In this document: positions 9,318 to 16,365 of the stretch, piece by piece | How positions within the stretch are numbered: the stretch's first letter is position 1 | How the letters are laid out: each line of letters starts with the position of its first letter | Assembly (NCBI GenBank): GCA_012839895.1 | Contig: DUML01000046.1 | Location: forward strand, 1 to 39,415 | DNA length: 39,415 bases | Reading direction: 5' to 3' | Origin: Peptococcaceae bacterium | GTDB lineage: Bacteria; Bacillota; Desulfitobacteriia; Desulfitobacteriales; Syntrophobotulaceae | The notes under the pieces: generated by a model | What the model saw: only the letters and a program-made list of their open reading frames with translations | The model's database searches: none | Told to the model about the DNA's origin: nothing | Position numbers and translations under genes: made by a program

Positions 9318-10409
9318 TTGTCCCGGGAAGATTTTATCCCTGTCGGACCCCAAAAGAAGTTTCGTGGAAAAAAATGGCTTGTTTTATTAATCATTGCCGT
9401 TTTTCTTTTAGTTCCCATTACTCTCTTGTTTTCCTTATGGGCGGAAGATGTCCCTGCTTTTCAGACCGTTCCGGTGGTCGAGGCTGTGGATAAAGTCCGT
9501 AAAGCAGAGAAGCAAGGCGGGAGTGTGGAGCTTAGTGAAGCGGAGATTAACAGCATTCTTAAGCTTTACGCCGGCAAAGCTTCCCTGCCTTATGTCCGGG
9601 ATATAAATGTTAAGCTTGGGGAAGACAGTGTAGAAACTTATGTGAGCGCTGTCTGGAAAGAAAAGATTAGAGTGCTTCTTTATTCCCGAGGAGAGGTAGC
9701 TGTCCAGGATGGCAATGTTCTTTATAAGCCAAAGGCGTTTAAAGCCGGCCGTTTACCGGTACCTTCAAGCATAGTATTTAAAGTGCTGGCAAAATTCAAC
9801 TACCACGGAGTGTCGGCAGCCGGGAATACAATTATTTTTGCCAAGGAATTATTCCCGTTTAGGATTGCTTCGCTGTCTGTGGCCGATGGAAAAGTAACGC
9901 TGGTGTTTGATAAAGATTCTTCCGGCTTAGAACAGCCGGGAGATAAGGGTAATCCAAGTAATGGGCAGTCGACCTCAGAGACTGGAGATAATTCTGCCGC
10001 TGGTCCCGCGGGCAATGGAGATCAAAGCGGCAGTAAGCAGGGTCCGGCTCAGAGCCCTGGTCAATCGTCGGATGACAATGATAATAAGCCCGGAGAAAAG
10101 ATGCCAAATGAAGCTGAAGAGGGTTTAGATGAGGAAACAATAGCTCTTTTGCAGAAGATAAACAGCCAATTGAGCGTAGTATATACCCAGGTGAAATCCC
10201 CTAAGGAAAAAGAAATAATAGGTACCATGATTAGTACAGTAAGCAATTTGATGGAGGATCACACATACCCGTATAAAGAAAAAGCAGCCTGGGTACTCGG
10301 AGAATACAAGAAATTAACCACTGCAGAGAAAAACGACCTTAAAGAGCAGATGCTGACTCATATGGATGTTAATACAGCCGTAAAAGTAAAGAATATGTTT
10401 GGGTTGTAA
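9318..10409 (+). CDS. Membrane-anchored YpmS/DUF2140-like protein with helical C-terminal domain
   Basis: 363 aa from TTG 9318, preferred because GAGGTG lies 6 nt upstream; GTG 9309 overlaps that site. One membrane anchor sits at about residues 20-42 (WLVLLIIAVFLLVPITLLF), leaving the rest outside. Residues about 60-210 resemble the YpmS/DUF2140 pattern: VELSEAEINSIL, then alternating strands and the segment GRLPVPSSIVFKVL. This recognition is by eye and uncertain. A Gly/Ser/Asp/Pro-rich linker (about 212-265) joins a charged helical domain (about 268-363). It follows the polysaccharide kinase genes, so an envelope role is likely; no enzymatic motif is visible. Confidence 0.6.
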   Translation: MSREDFIPVGPQKKFRGKKWLVLLIIAVFLLVPITLLFSLWAEDVPAFQTVPVVEAVDKVRKAEKQGGSVELSEAEINSILKLYAGKASLPYVRDINVKLGEDSVETYVSAVWKEKIRVLLYSRGEVAVQDGNVLYKPKAFKAGRLPVPSSIVFKVLAKFNYHGVSAAGNTIIFAKELFPFRIASLSVADGKVTLVFDKDSSGLEQPGDKGNPSNGQSTSETGDNSAAGPAGNGDQSGSKQGPAQSPGQSSDDNDNKPGEKMPNEAEEGLDEETIALLQKINSQLSVVYTQVKSPKEKEIIGTMISTVSNLMEDHTYPYKEKAAWVLGEYKKLTTAEKNDLKEQMLTHMDVNTAVKVKNMFGL

Positions 10410-10441
10410 AGCAAAAACCACCTTATGGTGGTTTTTGCTTT
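10408..10441. terminator. Strong bidirectional-looking terminator
   Basis: A perfect 15-bp inverted repeat, AAAGCAAAAACCACC with a TTAT loop and its complement, beginning within the stop codon of the upstream gene. A-rich on one arm and T-rich on the other, so it could stop transcription from both sides; the minus-strand gene ending at 10460 converges on it. Confidence 0.88.
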
Positions 10442-10459
10442 CGTGGTTTTCGCTGGATT

Positions 10460-10780
10460 CTAAACTATATAAGCAATAGGAATACCTTTAAGTTTTTCGG
10501 CTAGCTGGGCTTTAAGGAACTCTTCGCCTTCGGCGCGTACATTTTCCCGGTAACAGTATTTTCCTCTGCCTCGTCCGGTCATAAGAGAGGTATCAAAAAG
10601 GTCGACGGCTTTGGGGAAGGCTTCCTTATTAATTGCCCGGTGGACATAGCTGTAAGTCATAAAGATGATTTCTATGAATAATTGGGCTTTGGGTACTGTC
10701 AATAATTTTTCGCAAATTTGTTTTTCTGCTTGGTAATTTTTCTTGTATATCTTTATTTTATCTTTTAGTAGACTTGCCAT
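10460..10780 (-). CDS. Hypothetical protein, 106 aa
   Basis: Not recognised. The start is placed at ATG 10780 (MASLLKDKIKIYKKNYQAEK), with GAAAG 8 nt upstream. The frame is open 50 codons further upstream, but that stretch overlaps the leucine-rich-repeat remnant on the other strand and reads as non-protein-like, so it is excluded. The product is basic and mostly helical (EKQICEKLLTVPKAQLFIEI; AEGEEFLKAQLAEKLKGIPI), without signal peptide or membrane segment. It is isolated between a terminator and pseudogene debris. Confidence 0.5.
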   Translation of the reverse strand: MASLLKDKIKIYKKNYQAEKQICEKLLTVPKAQLFIEIIFMTYSYVHRAINKEAFPKAVDLFDTSLMTGRGRGKYCYRENVRAEGEEFLKAQLAEKLKGIPIAYIV

Positions 10781-10808
10781 GGGGAATCTTTCAGCTATTG
10801 AAAAATAA

Positions 10809-11009
10809 ACTATTAATGGCGAAGGGGTAAATATCGGTAGACGTGCCTTTGCGGGCAGCAATAACTTTACCAGAATAACCATCGGGCCAAACGCCAAGCT
10901 GGGAGATGAATTGTTAACAAATAACAACAATTTCCGGGAAGCTTACCTTGCCGGTGGCGCAGGTACTTATATTCGTACCCAGGATGGGACTTGGGTGCCC
11001 TGTATATAA
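10809..11009 (+). pseudogene. C-terminal remnant of a leucine-rich-repeat (BspA/LRR_5-like) surface protein
   Basis: Reads VNIGRRAFAGSNNFTRITIG, then PNAKLGDELLTNNNNFREAY and LAGGAGTYIRTQDGTWVPCI, followed by a stop. The pattern AFxxNxxxxITIGxNxxLGxxLxxNNNFxxAY...AGTY is the usual end of BspA-type LRR_5 surface proteins. A stop codon lies immediately before base 10809 and no start or upstream repeats are seen, so only about 66 codons of the C-terminus remain. No complete LRR gene is present nearby. Confidence 0.7.
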
Positions 11010-11117
11010 GATATGTTTGTTAAGGTATATATGGGAGGCCTAAAAATTGCCTTAAAATAGTGATGTTGATATTGCTTTTATAAGATTTAGCAAATAGATA
11101 AAAGGAGTGGGGCTTAA

Positions 11118-11219
11118 AATATCACCAAGCAAGATTCTATTGTTCTTAATATCCAGCGAGCATGTGAAGCAACTATTGATTTGTCTCAAACCAGACAGCT
11201 TTACGTACGATTTCGCTAA
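11118..11219 (+). pseudogene. Remnant of a HepT/DUF86 (HEPN) toxin gene
   Basis: The frame gives NITKQDSIVLNIQRACEATI followed by DLS, which matches the hallmark core of HepT/DUF86 proteins (TKQDSIxLNxQRACExxIDLA). An in-frame stop precedes it at 11115; reading LKN into the same frame would need one extra base there, so a single-base loss is likely. After DLS the protein diverges and stops at 11217-11219. The RX4HXY active site is missing. An intact HepT is encoded at 14715-15134 and is not the same sequence. Confidence 0.65.
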
Positions 11220-11235
11220 AGCTGCTAAAGCTAGC

Positions 11236-11275
11236 AAAAAAAAGAGCCGCCCTCTTTTCGAGGTGTCGGCTCTCT
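11236..11275 (-). terminator. Terminator of the UPF0182 gene
   Basis: Inverted repeat AGAGCCG (11243-11249) / CGGCTCT (11267-11273), with extra CCTC/GAGG pairing inside. On the minus strand the stem is followed by eight T (the A-tract at 11236-11243), so it terminates the minus-strand gene that ends at 11310. Confidence 0.85.
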
Positions 11276-11309
11276 CTATTATCGTATTCCATTAAAGAAT
11301 GTGATTGGG

Positions 11310-14060
11310 TTACTGTACCATTTCGGCCAGCTTTTTAATCAGGCTTTCCAGCTGTTCACCGTAGGTGCCGTAGTCAGCCCAGCGGCCTTCCCGGGCGGCT
11401 TGTTGTTGGGCTTCGAAGACTTGATTGATTTTAGCGGCAAGCTCTTGTAGGCTTAAGTCGGTACCGGGTTCAGTCCCTGGGGTTTCCGGGGCGGTAGGCG
11501 TCTCTGTTCCCGGAGTTTCCGGGGTTCCCGGTGAAGACGGTGTTGTGCCTTTTCGTTCGCCGAAGAGTTTGGTTAAGGCTTGGTCTAAGGTGCTTTCCAT
11601 GACCAGGGTATTATTATAGTAGAGAATAACGCGGCGCAGTTCAGGGATACTGCGGTTTTGTGAGAGGATAAAGAGCGGTTCCACGTAGAGGATCCGGCCT
11701 TCGATGGGAATGGTTAAGAGGTTGCCCCGAACCACATTGGAACCGCCTTGGCTCCAAAGGGTCAATTGCTGGGAGATGATCGGGTCTTGGTCAATGTAGG
11801 CATCGATTTGGCTGGGTCCTTCGATCAGTTGTCCCCGGGGGAAATTATAGAGGAATAGTTTGCCGTAATTCTCCCCGTCGTTGCCTGCCGCCAGCCAGGC
11901 TACCATGTTATTACGGTTTAAGGGAGTAAAGGGCAGTTTGAGGATGAATTCCGCTTTATCCTGACCGGGTAGTTGCATGGTAACATAATATGGCTCAACC
12001 TGAGTTTCGGTGCCGCTGTATTTTTCCACGGCAATTTCCCAGACATTTTCTCGGTTATAGAAGTCTTGGGTGTCTGTCATGTGGTAGTTTTTCAGCATGG
12101 CGGCTTGGATTTCAAAATAATCCACCGGGTAGCGGATATGGGCTTCCAAGGAAGCGGGGAATGCTTCCCTGTCTTTAATGAGTCCTGGGAAAATTTTTTC
12201 CCAGGCTTTAATCAGCGGGTCTGTGTCATCAAACTTGTAGATGGAGACATCGCCGTTATAGGCATCAATAACGATTTTTACGGAATTACGGATATAATTT
12301 ATCCTGCCGGTGGGTTGAGCATAGGGGTAATAACCGGAGGTCGTGTAACCGTCCAGCAGCCAGTAAATCTTGCCCTCGGCTATTACCGGGTAGGCGTTGC
12401 TGTCCAGGTGAATGAAAGGCGCAGCTTTTTGGGCTCTGTCTACGATATTGCGGTGATAGAGGATTTTGCTCTCGGAGGTTATTTCATCGGAGAAGATAAG
12501 GATGGGCTTGCCGAAGTTCAGGGCGTAAAGGAGACGACGGAAGGCAGTGAGTTTAACCCCGTCTTTACCTGCATAGCGGACGGTCTCTTTTTGGCTTTCA
12601 TCGCTTTCATCGCCCGAGAGAGATTGGCCGAATTCGCCGCTTTTCGTGCCAACTACGATGAATTCATTGGTCAGTTCGCCGAAGTAGATTTCCGGTTGGG
12701 TAAGGGGGATATCCACCTGGCTTTTGACCGGGATATCACTGAAATAATAGATAGGATGGCCATTGGCAGTGATTTTATTAACCGGAGACATAGCCAGCCC
12801 ATAGCCATGGGTGTATTTAAAATGGCGGTTGATGAGGTTCTGAGCCTGGTCGGGCAGGGAGTCGACATTCAGTTCCCTGATGGAGAGCATGACTTGGCTG
12901 GACTCCTCGCCTATTTTATAACGGTCAATATCTATGTCATTGAATTCGTAGTAGAGAGTAAGGGATTGGTTTTGATTATAGTGCTGTTTTAATGGCCGGT
13001 AATCCAACAACCGGATGTTATTGATGGTTGCTTGGTTTCTCTCTAAGATTGCCGGGGATAATTCGCCGGAGGAGATGGGATATTCCGTCTCAATGATGGA
13101 GGACAGCCCATAGGCGTCCCGGGTAGCCTTGATATGGTGATTAATATAGGGGGCTTCCCGTACCAGTTGGTTGGGATTGACCACAAACTTTTCAAAGAGC
13201 CCCCCTATAATCCCGCCGGTGACAGCGACCAGGATTAAAATGGCCGGGGCAGCCAGAAAGAGGCGGAATTTCTTAAGGCGAATATTAACCAGGGCTAAAA
13301 TAACCAGAAGCAGGCCAAGGATGCGCTCGATTTTTAATAAGGGCAGTTGGATATTAACATCGGTATAGCCGGCGCCATAATGGGATTCGGAGGGTGAGAT
13401 CAAAAGGTCGGCCATAGCCAGGCCGCGGGTTAAAGCATACCAGAGGAGGATAATGGCGAGCAGGATAGAAAAGTGAGTAAGAGCTTTAGGCGAGAGCCTG
13501 GTCTTTAAGCCGGCAAAATTTATGGCACTGCCGATTAAATAGCCTGAAAGGACGATTATGACGGTGAAGAAAAGCAGGCTGAAAATAGAGGTGCTCAGCA
13601 GGGAGTATAAAGGATATTTAAAGAAATAGTAGGAGAGGTCCCGGCCCAAGATAGGATCTACCTGCCCGGTTGGGGCGGAATTTAGAAAGAGCATGACTTT
13701 ATCCCACATCCGGGGCAATGCCCAGACCCAAAAAAGAGAAAGGCCGAAAGCAATGAGGATTAGGATTTTTTTGCTGAGGCTGAATTCCCGTTGGATGACC
13801 TCAATCCCGGCCACCATACGTGGGCGTCTTTTAAGGCGGAATTGATCAGCCATAGGCAGAACGTTAGCCAGGAGGAAGATAAAGCCCAAAAGCCAAAAGA
13901 CGAATTTGACTAAGAGTTCGCCGAGGATTGGCTTAATGAAAACTTGGGTTAGCCCTAAGCTTTGGTACCATAAGTAATCGGTGTAATAAGCAATGATGAT
14001 TGCCAGCGCAACCAGCAATATTACTAGCAGCCCGGCAATTTTATAGTATTTGCGTTTCAT
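11310..14060 (-). CDS. UPF0182 family large membrane protein
   Basis: 916 aa, close to the usual length of this family of unknown function. The N-terminal third has about seven membrane segments (for example IAGLLVILLVALAIIIAYY and FWLLGFIFLLANVLPMA). A long extracytoplasmic part contains the conserved-looking segments REAPYINHHIKATRDAYGL and VIAEGKIYWLLDGYTTS. Near the C-terminus is a linker with repeated PETPGTE units, then a helix (QELAAKINQVFEAQQQAARE). GGGAGGT precedes the ATG. It is monocistronic, facing away from the toxin-antitoxin pair, with its own terminator. Family membership is confident; activity is not known. Confidence 0.9.
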   Translation of the reverse strand: MKRKYYKIAGLLVILLVALAIIIAYYTDYLWYQSLGLTQVFIKPILGELLVKFVFWLLGFIFLLANVLPMADQFRLKRRPRMVAGIEVIQREFSLSKKILILIAFGLSLFWVWALPRMWDKVMLFLNSAPTGQVDPILGRDLSYYFFKYPLYSLLSTSIFSLLFFTVIIVLSGYLIGSAINFAGLKTRLSPKALTHFSILLAIILLWYALTRGLAMADLLISPSESHYGAGYTDVNIQLPLLKIERILGLLLVILALVNIRLKKFRLFLAAPAILILVAVTGGIIGGLFEKFVVNPNQLVREAPYINHHIKATRDAYGLSSIIETEYPISSGELSPAILERNQATINNIRLLDYRPLKQHYNQNQSLTLYYEFNDIDIDRYKIGEESSQVMLSIRELNVDSLPDQAQNLINRHFKYTHGYGLAMSPVNKITANGHPIYYFSDIPVKSQVDIPLTQPEIYFGELTNEFIVVGTKSGEFGQSLSGDESDESQKETVRYAGKDGVKLTAFRRLLYALNFGKPILIFSDEITSESKILYHRNIVDRAQKAAPFIHLDSNAYPVIAEGKIYWLLDGYTTSGYYPYAQPTGRINYIRNSVKIVIDAYNGDVSIYKFDDTDPLIKAWEKIFPGLIKDREAFPASLEAHIRYPVDYFEIQAAMLKNYHMTDTQDFYNRENVWEIAVEKYSGTETQVEPYYVTMQLPGQDKAEFILKLPFTPLNRNNMVAWLAAGNDGENYGKLFLYNFPRGQLIEGPSQIDAYIDQDPIISQQLTLWSQGGSNVVRGNLLTIPIEGRILYVEPLFILSQNRSIPELRRVILYYNNTLVMESTLDQALTKLFGERKGTTPSSPGTPETPGTETPTAPETPGTEPGTDLSLQELAAKINQVFEAQQQAAREGRWADYGTYGEQLESLIKKLAEMVQ

Positions 14061-14125
14061 TTTTTACCTCCCAATAATCATTAAGATATAAGGGATAAGT
14101 TCTAACGAAGTCAAATAAAAAAGCT

Positions 14126-14144
14126 TGCTAATACTAGCTTAGCA
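14126..14144. promoter_or_regulatory. Inverted repeat in the divergent UPF0182/mntA intergenic region
   Basis: TGCTAA, a 7-nt spacer and TTAGCA lie in the 227-bp gap between divergent genes (14061-14287). Both promoters must lie in this gap. AT-rich hexamers near 14254-14266 (TATATAGTATTAT) could be the -10 of the toxin-antitoxin operon, but no convincing -35 was found. It may be an operator; the evidence is symmetry only. Confidence 0.25.
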
Positions 14145-14287
14145 TATGGGTGGACAGTCCGTCATTAGATTATTAAGTAGTATTTTGGAGAATTACTGAG
14201 GGGAGATATCCGTTGTTCTAAGATGTTTATAAAGTGCTGTTCAAAGGTGACACTATATAGTATTATATGGAAAAGGGGGTGATTGCC

Positions 14288-14725
14288 ATGTATGGTATTA
14301 AACGTCAATTGCCCGAGGCTCTTGTGAAAAAGATTCGCGAGTTTTTTACGGATTATCCGCAGGTTGCCGCGGTTTATTTATTTGGTTCATATGGAACGGA
14401 GTACCAATTGCCTACTAGTGATTTGGATTTAGGAGTTGTTTTTGTTGAGGATCCTACATTTAAAGAGGTGCTGGCGATAGATGCTGAGTTAACGAGCTTC
14501 CTTCATACCGATAGGATTGATCTTATTAATCTTAACCAAGCTCCTTTAAGTTTGCAGTACCGAGTTTTAAGGGAAGGAGTACTGCTCCTGGAAAATAATT
14601 ATCTTGTCAACAGTAATTTTATTGAAAAAGTGACTAAATACTACTGGGATTATAGCATTAGTCACAGGAAGTTTATGCAGGATTATGAGGCTTCGCTTAA
14701 GGAGGCTTACTCAAATGGTAGATAA
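14288..14725 (+). CDS. mntA: MntA-type nucleotidyltransferase antitoxin
   Basis: Minimal nucleotidyltransferase, 145 aa. ATG 14288 is chosen over 14267 because AGGGGG lies 8 nt upstream. The core motif is VYLFGSYGTEYQLPTSDLDL, the GSx10DxD pattern that binds ATP and Mg. In the MntA/HepT system characterised in Shewanella, MntA silences the HEPN toxin by adding AMP units to a tyrosine near its active site. The hepT start overlaps the end of this gene by 11 bp, which indicates translational coupling. Confidence 0.9.
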   Translation: MYGIKRQLPEALVKKIREFFTDYPQVAAVYLFGSYGTEYQLPTSDLDLGVVFVEDPTFKEVLAIDAELTSFLHTDRIDLINLNQAPLSLQYRVLREGVLLLENNYLVNSNFIEKVTKYYWDYSISHRKFMQDYEASLKEAYSNGR

Positions 14726-15134
14726 AGATATTCTGCAGAAAAAGGCCCAATATATTGAACAAACCCTTGCTAAACTAAGGATTTTGCGGGAGAAGACTAG
14801 CGTTGAATTTCTAGGTAGTTTTCAAAATGTCGATGCGGCTAAACATAATTTACAAGTGGCTATTGAAGCAATAATTGATATTTGTAACCACATTGTAGCC
14901 AGAGAACGCTATGGTTTACCTAATAGTTCTGTCGAATCCATAGATTTGTTATTTAATCACGGTATTCTAGATGAAGAATTAACAAAAAGGTTACGATCGA
15001 TGGTTAAGTTTCGCAATAGAATTGTCCATCTTTATCAGGAAGTTGATGACCAGCAGGTTTATAGAATTTTACAAGAGGACCTTAAGGATTTCGAAGCATT
15101 TCTTGGAGTAATAAACCGGAAATTTCTGATTTAA
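14715..15134 (+). CDS. hepT: HepT-type HEPN ribonuclease toxin
   Basis: 139 aa from ATG 14715, preceded by AAGGAGG with 8-nt spacing inside the end of mntA. DUF86/HEPN fold: EFLGSFQNVDAAKHNLQVAI, EAIIDICNHIVARE, and the active-site motif RNRIVHLY (RX4HXY), in which the tyrosine is the AMPylation target of MntA. HEPN toxins of this class cleave RNA or tRNA. The motif is intact, so the toxin should be active when not modified. Whether it serves in phage defence cannot be told from sequence. Confidence 0.9.
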   Translation: MVDKDILQKKAQYIEQTLAKLRILREKTSVEFLGSFQNVDAAKHNLQVAIEAIIDICNHIVARERYGLPNSSVESIDLLFNHGILDEELTKRLRSMVKFRNRIVHLYQEVDDQQVYRILQEDLKDFEAFLGVINRKFLI

Positions 15135-15169
15135 GGCTTCATTAGCTTTGCGGGTCAAAAGGCTAATAG

Positions 15170-16243
15170 TTAGATGCGGAAGTTTAGCCGAATAATCCCT
15201 ACTCGGACCAGGGCTTTGAAGAATATTAGGGCTAGGGGGAAGAGGAAGACTCCCAGTACTCCCATAAATTTAAAGCCAACCCAGATGCTTATTAATGTGG
15301 CGATGGCACTTAAACCAATACGTTCACCTAATATTTTCGGCTCCAATACTCTTCTGATTACTAAGATAATTAAATAGAGGATGATTAAGCCAAGGCCTAA
15401 GAAAACATTGCCCCGTAAGAAGGAGATTATTGCCCAAGGCATAAGTACTGAGCCTGTTCCTAAGACGGGCAGGACATCAACTAAGACAATAATGAAGGAG
15501 ATAATAACGGAATATTTGACTTTCAGGAATGACAGGCCAATGAATGCCAGGATAAAGGTGATGGTGCTTAAGATTAGCTGGGCTTTGAGGAAACCAAAAG
15601 TTGCTTTGCGCAAATCGCCTAGTATATAGATAACTTTGCGTTTGGAAGAATCTTTAAAGAAAGAATAAAAACGGCGGTGAATATTATCCATCTGAAAACC
15701 AAAAAGGAAAACAGCTAACAAATAAATAAGAACCAGGAAGAAAATATTCGGTATAGCCTTAGAGAGGGTATATGTATAATCCACAACTTTGGCCACCAGA
15801 TTGACATTGGTGAGGTTATGAATGGTCGACATAATCATCTGGTTAATCTGGGAGGCGGTTTCAGGAGGCAGTAAGCGAATTGTGTCTTGAATTTGCTGGG
15901 AAAGATTTAAAAACCAGAGTTGGATATCGGGACCGTTGGACTGGATAAAGTGCAGTAAGCCCAGGAATTGAACATATATTTTGTTCATTATGAAATAAAT
16001 CAAGAAACCAAAGGTAACTAAAAAGAGAATGTTGGCAATGATTATCGATACGTACTTGTTGAGTTTGAATTGTTTTGTTAGCCAATCACTAAGGGGTTCG
16101 AGAGCCAGAGCGGTCATGTAGGCCAGGATGAAAGGTACGAAGTGAGGAAAAATTTTGTAAAGACCATAGGGAATAAGTATGGTGGCGATAATGATTACTA
16201 CTGCTATAAAGACCCTTTTTGAATAATCCAATAAACTTAACAT
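15170..16243 (-). CDS. AI-2E family permease, YtvI-like sporulation membrane protein
   Basis: 357 aa with about eight membrane segments. The N-terminal pair (VFIAVVIIIATILIPYGLY; FVPFILAYMTALALEPL) and the C-terminal block with VLVDVLPVLGTGSVLMPWAI and LEPKILGERIGLSAI are typical of the AI-2E/PerM family; the layout fits the YtvI subgroup found in spore formers. GAAGGA precedes ATG by 9 nt. The substrate is not known, and exporter or channel roles are both possible. It converges on hepT with about 35 bp between stops. Confidence 0.85.
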   Translation of the reverse strand: MLSLLDYSKRVFIAVVIIIATILIPYGLYKIFPHFVPFILAYMTALALEPLSDWLTKQFKLNKYVSIIIANILFLVTFGFLIYFIMNKIYVQFLGLLHFIQSNGPDIQLWFLNLSQQIQDTIRLLPPETASQINQMIMSTIHNLTNVNLVAKVVDYTYTLSKAIPNIFFLVLIYLLAVFLFGFQMDNIHRRFYSFFKDSSKRKVIYILGDLRKATFGFLKAQLILSTITFILAFIGLSFLKVKYSVIISFIIVLVDVLPVLGTGSVLMPWAIISFLRGNVFLGLGLIILYLIILVIRRVLEPKILGERIGLSAIATLISIWVGFKFMGVLGVFLFPLALIFFKALVRVGIIRLNFRI

Positions 16244-16274
16244 AGCTTCATTCCTTCAATAATATCTTTATTCC

Positions 16275-16310
16275 TATTATTTTTATATTGTTGTATATTA
16301 TTTTTATATT
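16275..16310. repeat. Two 15-bp direct repeats spaced 21 bp in a divergent promoter region
   Basis: TATTATTTTTATATT occurs exactly at 16275-16289 and 16296-16310, between the divergent ytvI-like and S41 genes. The 21-bp period equals two helical turns, so it could be a paired binding site, but it also fits the tandem duplications seen elsewhere in the window. Confidence 0.55.
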
Positions 16311-16365
16311 ATAGGAAAATATTGAAATATGCAATGAGGGACTAAGAACTTAGGAGGAGACGAGG

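Noticed and set aside
10781-10930. N-terminal extension of the minus-strand hypothetical gene
   Set aside because: This stretch is the complement of the leucine-rich-repeat remnant and lacks a ribosome site; the start at 10780 is better supported.
11052-11295. Short frames on both strands
   Set aside because: They cross the HepT remnant in other frames and run into the UPF0182 terminator; the DUF86-like reading in the third frame explains the DNA better.
11973-12992. Open frame of 339 codons on the plus strand
   Set aside because: It lies wholly antisense to the UPF0182 gene, whose protein is clearly real. The frame has no ribosome site or recognisable family and reflects codon bias of the opposite strand.
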